A stretch of DNA of 9,965 bases from Deltaproteobacteria bacterium (GTDB lineage Bacteria > Desulfobacterota > Binatia > Binatales > Binataceae): contig JAJYMR010000403.1 in the NCBI GenBank assembly GCA_021786815.1, forward strand, positions 1-9,965, in the 5' to 3' direction. A program made the translations under genes and the position numbers. Below, in pieces: positions 4,515 to 9,965 of the stretch. Numbering within the stretch: position 1 is the stretch's first letter; each line of letters starts with the position of its first letter. Below the pieces are notes generated by a model, which had not been told where the DNA came from, made no database searches, and saw only the letters and a list, made by a program, of their open reading frames with translations.

Positions 4515-7373
4515 ATGGCAAAGCAGAAGGTCGACGAGAACGCTCCGGCAAGACAGGCCGCCGCCAAAGCGGGCCAGACCTACTGGCAGTGGGACGACTG
4601 CCGATGGGGTACGCATCGGGTCAACTGTTATCCCGGCAGTTGCCCGTTCCGCGTGTATGCGAAAGACGGGCGCGTCGTGCGCGAGGAGATAAGCTGCACC
4701 TATCCGGAATTCGACGATCCCGAGTTCCACCTGCCCGACTACAATCCGCGCGGATGCCAGAAAGGCTACCAGCACTCGGGCGCGATGTACGGGCCCGACC
4801 GCCTGCTCTATCCGATGAAGCGCAAGGGCGAGCGCGGCAGCGGCCAATGGGAGCGAATCGAGTGGGAGCAGGCCTACCAGGAAATCGGCGCGAAGCTCGC
4901 CGAGGTCATCCAGAAGCACGGCTCGCAGGCGATCATGGACGACCACGGCACCAACGGCGCCGGAGTCCTGCGCGGAGGCGGCGAGGGCGCCTCGACCGGC
5001 TTCGTCGCGCGCCTGGGCGGCGTGAGCTTCGACCTTAACTTTCTCATCGGTGACTTCAACGTTGGGCAGTACCTGACTTTCGGCCAGTTCCAGCAGGCGC
5101 CGGGAATCGAGACCTGGTTCCTCGCCGACACGCTGATAGTTCTCTCGAACCCGGTCTACGGCAACATCCCCGACATCCACTACATCCTCGAGGCGCGCTA
5201 TCGCGGGGCCAAAACCGTTTCGATTTCGCCCGACAAGAACGCGAGCGCGCAGTTTGCCGACATGTGGCTGCCGATCAACTGGTCGGCCGACCCGGCGCTG
5301 TGGCTCGGCGTGTGCAAAATCCTGCTCGACAACGGCTGGATCGACACGGAATTCGTGAAGGAGCAGACCGACGCGCCGGTGCTGGTGCGCAACGATACAC
5401 ATCAGTTCCTCCGCGACTCGGACCTGAGCGAAGGCGGCGATCCCGAACAGTTTTACGCCGTTGACAGCGTAAGCGGCGAGCTTGTGCAGATGCCCAAGGG
5501 ATCGCTCGCGATGCCGTGCGACTACGCGCTCGACGCCGAGCCCGAGGTCGCCCTGAAGGACGGCAAGAAGGTGCGGGTCACGACGGTCTTCTCGCTGCTT
5601 AAACGCCGCGTTGCGGAGTACACGCCGGAGAAAGTGCACCAGCTTTCCGGCATCCATCCCGAGCAGCTCGCGCAACTCGCGGAACTGTGCAAGCCGCCGC
5701 GCAAGGTCTTCGTGTTCGTCAACTGGAACGCGGGCAAGCTCTATCACGGCGATCTGCTGGAACGGTCGTACTGCTACATGCTCGCGCTCACCGGCAATAT
5801 CGGCAAAGCCGGAACCGGAACGCGCGGATGGTCGGCGGGCGCCGAATATATCGGCGGCGCGGCGGTGGTCGGCGGGATGCCCAATCAGGTGCTCGAGTCG
5901 GGCGATCCGATCCTGCACGCGATGGACATGACGCAGAAGATCCAGGAGGACTACCGCATCCAGTTCAAGATGGACCCGACGATGCCGCCGCAGGAGGCGG
6001 CGCTCGGGGCTCTGCGCGAAGGCGTGCGCGCGGGCGCCACGCTCGCGCCGCCGGTTTACCTTTGGTACCACCACGCGGGCTACAAGGAAGTCTGGGACAA
6101 GTTCCTCGACGATCCGAACGCTCCGAGAAAGATCAGCTCCTACGCGGAAGAGGCCAGCGCCAACGGATGGCTGAGAGGCTTCGAGCGCCCGGCCAAAGAC
6201 ATCACCCCCAAGGCGCTGCTCGTCTCCGGCTCCAATCCGCTGCGGCGCCATCGCGGCGGCATGAACACTTACTTCAAGACGCTCTGGCCCAAGCTAGAGC
6301 TTATCGTGGTGCTCGACCCGCGCTGGAGCACGACCGGCCTGTTCGCCGATTACGTGCTGCCCGCCGCATCATTCTATGAGTACGCCGACGCGAAGTATTC
6401 GACTCCGGCGACCCGCTTCAGCACCTTCACCGACCAGACCGTGCCGATGGTCGGCGAGTCGCGCACCGACCGCCAGATAACGCTCGGAATCCTGCGCCAC
6501 GCGCAGATCGAGCTGAAGAAGCGCGGCATCGACAAGTACTCCAACGGCGACAAGGAAATCCTGGTCGACGAACTTTACTGGCGGGCCACCTTCGGGAGCC
6601 GCTACGGCGAGACCAATGAAGACGAAGAGCGGCTGGTGAGCGATACCTACCGCGCGCTTGGCCAGATGGGATGGTTCGAGAGCCTCGACGGCGAGGAGCT
6701 CAACCTCGACAACCTGCGCAAGAACGGCAAGGCGTGGCTTTCCGGCCGTCCGGGATGGCACGCGACCGTGGTCCAGAACGCGGATATCGTTCCCGGTCAG
6801 GCCTTCTGGCCGTTCCGCGATCAGATCGAACAGAAGGTGCCTTACGCCACCACCACGCGGCGAATCGAGCTTTACCTCGACCATCCCTGGTTCATCGAGG
6901 CCGACGAGCACATGGTCCGTTACAAGCAGCCCCCCGATATCGGCGGACACCAGCCGCTCAGGCTCACCAGCGGGCATCTCAGATGGAGTATCCATTCCAA
7001 CTGGGTGGTTGCCTACGAGATGCTCAAGCTTCATCGGGGCGAGCCGTTCGCATTTATCAACGAGACCGCGGCCGCGCAAAAAGGTATCGCCGATAATGAC
7101 TATATCCGGGTCTTCAATGACTACGGAGCGTTCATAGTCAAAGCCAAGCTGAGTTCCTGTACCCGTCCCGACCAACTGGTCATCTATCACGCCTGGGAGC
7201 CGTATCAGTATCCGAACTGGATGCCGTATGACGGGCTGCTGCCGGGTCCTCCCAAGGGACTGCATTTCGCCGGCGGCTACCGGCATTACGAATACACGCT
7301 CTGGAACTGGTCGCCCTCGCAGTCCGACCGCCAGACCAACATCGCATTCGAAAAGGCGCAATTTCAGGGCTAA
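4515..7373 (+). CDS. Molybdopterin catalytic (alpha) subunit 1, type II DMSO-reductase family
   Basis: Catalytic subunit of 952 residues that would bind bis-MGD and one FeS cluster and pass electrons to or from the beta subunit encoded 2 bases upstream. The FS0 cluster site is His34-Cys38-Cys43-Cys81 (HRVNCYPGSC, then NPRGCQKG), the His-first form typical of NarG and other type II enzymes. Asp180 in IGDFNVGQYLTFG aligns by eye with the Mo-ligand Asp of NarG (CDLPPASPQTWG). The pterin-binding folds follow (VLSNPVYGNIPD, LDPRWSTTGLFADYVLPAASFYEYAD). The C-terminal dinucleotide-binding domain has TSGHLRWSIHSNW, IADNDYIRVFND, and YHAWEPYQYPNW. Length is near ethylbenzene dehydrogenase, selenate, and (per)chlorate reductase alphas, far below NarG (about 1,250). 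The N-terminus has no twin-arginine signal, so cytoplasmic placement is inferred. Candidate reactions include anaerobic hydroxylation of hydrocarbons or sterols and oxyanion reduction; I cannot choose between them. Confidence 0.95.
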   Translation: MAKQKVDENAPARQAAAKAGQTYWQWDDCRWGTHRVNCYPGSCPFRVYAKDGRVVREEISCTYPEFDDPEFHLPDYNPRGCQKGYQHSGAMYGPDRLLYPMKRKGERGSGQWERIEWEQAYQEIGAKLAEVIQKHGSQAIMDDHGTNGAGVLRGGGEGASTGFVARLGGVSFDLNFLIGDFNVGQYLTFGQFQQAPGIETWFLADTLIVLSNPVYGNIPDIHYILEARYRGAKTVSISPDKNASAQFADMWLPINWSADPALWLGVCKILLDNGWIDTEFVKEQTDAPVLVRNDTHQFLRDSDLSEGGDPEQFYAVDSVSGELVQMPKGSLAMPCDYALDAEPEVALKDGKKVRVTTVFSLLKRRVAEYTPEKVHQLSGIHPEQLAQLAELCKPPRKVFVFVNWNAGKLYHGDLLERSYCYMLALTGNIGKAGTGTRGWSAGAEYIGGAAVVGGMPNQVLESGDPILHAMDMTQKIQEDYRIQFKMDPTMPPQEAALGALREGVRAGATLAPPVYLWYHHAGYKEVWDKFLDDPNAPRKISSYAEEASANGWLRGFERPAKDITPKALLVSGSNPLRRHRGGMNTYFKTLWPKLELIVVLDPRWSTTGLFADYVLPAASFYEYADAKYSTPATRFSTFTDQTVPMVGESRTDRQITLGILRHAQIELKKRGIDKYSNGDKEILVDELYWRATFGSRYGETNEDEERLVSDTYRALGQMGWFESLDGEELNLDNLRKNGKAWLSGRPGWHATVVQNADIVPGQAFWPFRDQIEQKVPYATTTRRIELYLDHPWFIEADEHMVRYKQPPDIGGHQPLRLTSGHLRWSIHSNWVVAYEMLKLHRGEPFAFINETAAAQKGIADNDYIRVFNDYGAFIVKAKLSSCTRPDQLVIYHAWEPYQYPNWMPYDGLLPGPPKGLHFAGGYRHYEYTLWNWSPSQSDRQTNIAFEKAQFQG

Positions 7374-7388
7374 CCGCGGAACAGAAAG

Positions 7389-9965
7389 ATGTCTCGCGCG
7401 ACGCAGCAGGGCGAAAAAGCCCGTGACAAGCGTGATTCCGAGCAGGAACGCCGTCAATACTGGCATTGGGACGTCTGCCGATGGGGTACGCACCGGGTCA
7501 ATTGTCTGCCAGGCAATTGTCCCTTCCGCGTCTATGCGAGCGACGGCAAGGTGATCCGCGAGGAGGTGTCATGCACCTACCCCGAGTTCACCGATCCGGT
7601 GTTTCGGGTGCCCGACTTCAATCCGCGCGGATGCCAGAAGGGCTATCAACACTCGCGCGCGATGTACGGACCGGACCGGGTACTCTATCCGATGAGGCGC
7701 AAGGGCGAGCGTGGCAGCGGCCAATGGGAGCGCATCGGATGGGAGCAGGCGTTCGATGAGATCGGCTCGAAGCTTGCCGACGTTATCGCGAAATACGGCC
7801 CGCAAAGCATCATTGATGAGCACTGCTCGAACGGTGCGAGCGTGGTGCGGGGTGGTTCCGAGGGTACGATCGGCGCCGTCACGTCGTTGCTTGGCGGTGT
7901 CAGCTATGACACCGACGCGCTCGGATGCGATTTCAACCGCGGACAGTACCTGACCTTCGGCCAGTACCATCACACCGCCGGGATCGAGGCGCTGTTCCTG
8001 CCCGATACCCTGTTCGTTCTTTCCAACCCGGTCTACGCGAACATCCCGGACATGCACTACGTGCTTGAAGCGCGCTACCGGGGCGCCAAGGTCGTGGCGA
8101 TCGCGCCCGATAAAAACCCGACGGCGCAGTTCTGCGACGTATGGGTGCCGATCAACTGGGCCGCCGATCCTGCGCTCTGGCTCGGCGTCTGCCGGATCCT
8201 GCTCGAGCGCGGATGGGTCGACTACGAGTTCATCCGCGAGCAGACCGACGCGCCGGTCCTGGTGCGCCGCGATACCGGGCGGTTTCTGCGCGAATCGGAC
8301 ATGGTCGAGGGCGGTGATGAGGAGCAGTTTTACGTCCTCGATTCGACTACGGCGAAGATCGCGCCCCTTCCCAAGGGCACGCTTGCCGTTTCGTGCGAAT
8401 ATGCGCTCGATGGCCAGGTCAAGGTGCGCCTGAAAGATGGTGCCGAGATCGAGGCGACTCCGGTGTTCACGCTGCTCAGGCGGCGAATCGAGGAATACAC
8501 GCCTGAACGCGTTCACGAACAGGCAGGCGTGCATCCCGAGATGCTCGAGAAAATCGCCGAACTATGCCGGCCGCCTCGCAAGGTTTACGTTTTCATCAAC
8601 TGGCAGGCCGGCAAGACGTATCATGGCGACCTGCTGGAACGCTCCTACTGTTACATGCTCGCGCTCACCGGCAATGTCGGGAAGCCCGGATGCGGGACGC
8701 AGGGATGGTCGGTCGGCGCGGAGTTTGGATGCGGGATGCCGATGCTGAGCGGGCTTCCCAAGGACGTACTCGAATCGTCCGACCCGATTATGTACGCGAT
8801 GAATCTGTCGGAGAAGATGGTCGAGGACTACAAGACCCGCTTCAAGATGGATCCCTCGATGCCGATGGTCGAGGCGGGCTTTGGCGCGTTGCGCGAGCAG
8901 TTGCGTGCCAACGGCACCTATGCGACTCCGATTTTCCTTTGGTATTACCACGGCGGCTACAAGGAAGTGTGGGACAAATTCCTCGAGGACCCGCACACCG
9001 AAAAAAAGATCAGCGAGTATGCCGAGGAAGCGCTGGGCGCCGGATGGTGGCAGGGTTTCGATCGCCCGGCGCGCGACCTGACGCCGCGCGCCACCTTCGT
9101 TTCGGGCGGCAATCCGCTACGCCATTACCGCGGCGGAATGAATACCTATCTCAAGACCCAGTGGCCGAAATATGAATTGATAGTGGTGCTCGATCCGCGC
9201 TGGAGCACCACGGCGCTTTACGCCGACTACGTGCTCCCCGCGGCGTCCTATTACGAGTACGCCGACGCCAAGGGCGCCGCGCCCAGCACCCGCTTCGGCA
9301 TCTTCACCGATGAGACGGTCCCGATGGTGGGCGAATCGCGATCGGATCGGCAGATTGTGCTCGGCATCCTGCGCGGCGTGCAGGCCAATCTCAAAAAGCG
9401 CGGCATAGAACGTTACAAGTCGGGCGACCGCGAGATCATCGTCGACGATATCTACTGGCGCGCCACTTATGGCAACCATTACGGCGAGAGCAACGAGGAT
9501 GAGGAGCGGCTCGTCGATAACGCTTACCGCGCGCTAGGCCAGATGGGATGGTACACGGCGCTGGACGGAGATTCACCGAGCCTCGACAAGGTGCGCAAGG
9601 ATGGGATGGTGTGGCTGACCGGGCGGCCGAATTTCCCGACCATCATCGCGCAAAATTCCGATCTGGTCGCCGGCGAGGTCTTCTGGCCGATGCGGGATCA
9701 GGTAGAACACAAGGTCCCGTACTCGACCACCACCCGGCGCATCGAATTTTATCTCGACCATCCCTGGTTCATCGAAGCCGACGAGCACCTGGTGCGGCAC
9801 AAGACGCCGCCCTTCATAGGCGGACGCCAACCGCTTCGACTCACCAGCGGACACGTCCGGTGGAGTATCCATGGCGTCTGGCATACCTCCCAAGAGATGC
9901 TGAAACTGCATCGCGGCGAACCGTTCGCCTTCATCAACAATTCGGTCGCCGAGGCCAAAGGAATC
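7389..9965 (+). CDS. Molybdopterin catalytic (alpha) subunit 2, paralogue of the preceding gene (3' end outside window)
   Basis: The frame starts at ATG 7389, 15 bases after alpha 1, behind only a weak site (GGAAC at 7378), and stays open for 859 codons to the window end. It aligns with alpha 1 over its whole visible length with few gaps; by eye roughly two thirds of residues are identical. By that alignment about 94 residues are missing. FS0 site His35-Cys39-Cys44-Cys82 (HRVNCLPGNC) and the Mo-ligand Asp181 (GCDFNRGQYLTFG) are intact, as are WYYHGGYKEVWDKF, LDPRWSTTALYADYVLPAAS, and TSGHVRWSIHGVW, so it looks functional. It has no Tat signal (the N-terminus is charged: MSRATQQGEKARDKR). Differences cluster near the active site: Cys before the Asp ligand instead of Gly, QYHHTAGIEAL instead of QFQQAPGIETW, and EFGCGMPMLSGLP instead of EYIGGAAVVGGMP. 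A different substrate, or an alternative partner for the same beta subunit, is inferred. Confidence 0.94.
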   Translation, partial: MSRATQQGEKARDKRDSEQERRQYWHWDVCRWGTHRVNCLPGNCPFRVYASDGKVIREEVSCTYPEFTDPVFRVPDFNPRGCQKGYQHSRAMYGPDRVLYPMRRKGERGSGQWERIGWEQAFDEIGSKLADVIAKYGPQSIIDEHCSNGASVVRGGSEGTIGAVTSLLGGVSYDTDALGCDFNRGQYLTFGQYHHTAGIEALFLPDTLFVLSNPVYANIPDMHYVLEARYRGAKVVAIAPDKNPTAQFCDVWVPINWAADPALWLGVCRILLERGWVDYEFIREQTDAPVLVRRDTGRFLRESDMVEGGDEEQFYVLDSTTAKIAPLPKGTLAVSCEYALDGQVKVRLKDGAEIEATPVFTLLRRRIEEYTPERVHEQAGVHPEMLEKIAELCRPPRKVYVFINWQAGKTYHGDLLERSYCYMLALTGNVGKPGCGTQGWSVGAEFGCGMPMLSGLPKDVLESSDPIMYAMNLSEKMVEDYKTRFKMDPSMPMVEAGFGALREQLRANGTYATPIFLWYYHGGYKEVWDKFLEDPHTEKKISEYAEEALGAGWWQGFDRPARDLTPRATFVSGGNPLRHYRGGMNTYLKTQWPKYELIVVLDPRWSTTALYADYVLPAASYYEYADAKGAAPSTRFGIFTDETVPMVGESRSDRQIVLGILRGVQANLKKRGIERYKSGDREIIVDDIYWRATYGNHYGESNEDEERLVDNAYRALGQMGWYTALDGDSPSLDKVRKDGMVWLTGRPNFPTIIAQNSDLVAGEVFWPMRDQVEHKVPYSTTTRRIEFYLDHPWFIEADEHLVRHKTPPFIGGRQPLRLTSGHVRWSIHGVWHTSQEMLKLHRGEPFAFINNSVAEAKGI

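Noticed and set aside
4509..6251. Long minus-strand open frame opposite alpha 1, and similar ones opposite beta, alpha 1 and alpha 2
   Set aside because: These are antisense shadows of GC-rich genes; the plus-strand products carry intact cluster and molybdopterin motifs, while the minus products match nothing recognisable.

Overview
The window is GC-rich bacterial DNA with C/G-ending codons. It carries a large soluble-looking sensor kinase and a multi-cluster molybdenum redox enzyme. Both suit an environmental, metabolically versatile, probably Gram-negative bacterium with anaerobic or hydrocarbon/oxyanion redox chemistry. There is no rRNA, tRNA, or recognisable taxon marker, so I do not assign a phylum. 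All genes I trust read on the plus strand.

Layout. (1) 2-2932: a hybrid histidine kinase, cut at its 5' end, with GAF-PAS-PAS-HisKA-HATPase-REC-REC in the visible part. (2) 2933-3438: about 500 bases without a convincing gene. It holds a good match to a sigma-54 (-24/-12) promoter at 3197-3212, upstream repeats that could bind an activator, a perfect 7-bp-arm palindrome at the predicted transcription start, and a leader with a long hairpin at 3323-3367. (3) 3439-4512: the four-cluster iron-sulfur (beta) subunit of a DMSO-reductase-superfamily type II enzyme (the group of NarGHI, ethylbenzene dehydrogenase, selenate/chlorate/perchlorate reductase and steroid C25 dehydrogenase). (4) 4515-7373: its molybdopterin catalytic (alpha) subunit. 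(5) 7389 to beyond 9965: a second, closely related alpha subunit, open to the window end.

The three enzyme genes are 2 and 15 bases apart and almost certainly form one operon. The likely arrangement is that either alpha subunit holds bis-MGD and one proximal FeS cluster and passes electrons to or from the shared beta subunit. A membrane or haem subunit and a NarJ/DdhD-type chaperone are not in view and may lie downstream. Unlike most relatives with short alpha chains, neither alpha has a Tat signal, so the enzyme probably sits in the cytoplasm. The substrate cannot be told from sequence alone.

The most interesting points are the beta-alpha-alpha' arrangement with two divergent active sites, the leaderless alphas, a beta whose third Cys group is fully cysteine where type II enzymes usually carry an aromatic residue, and the promoter/leader region.
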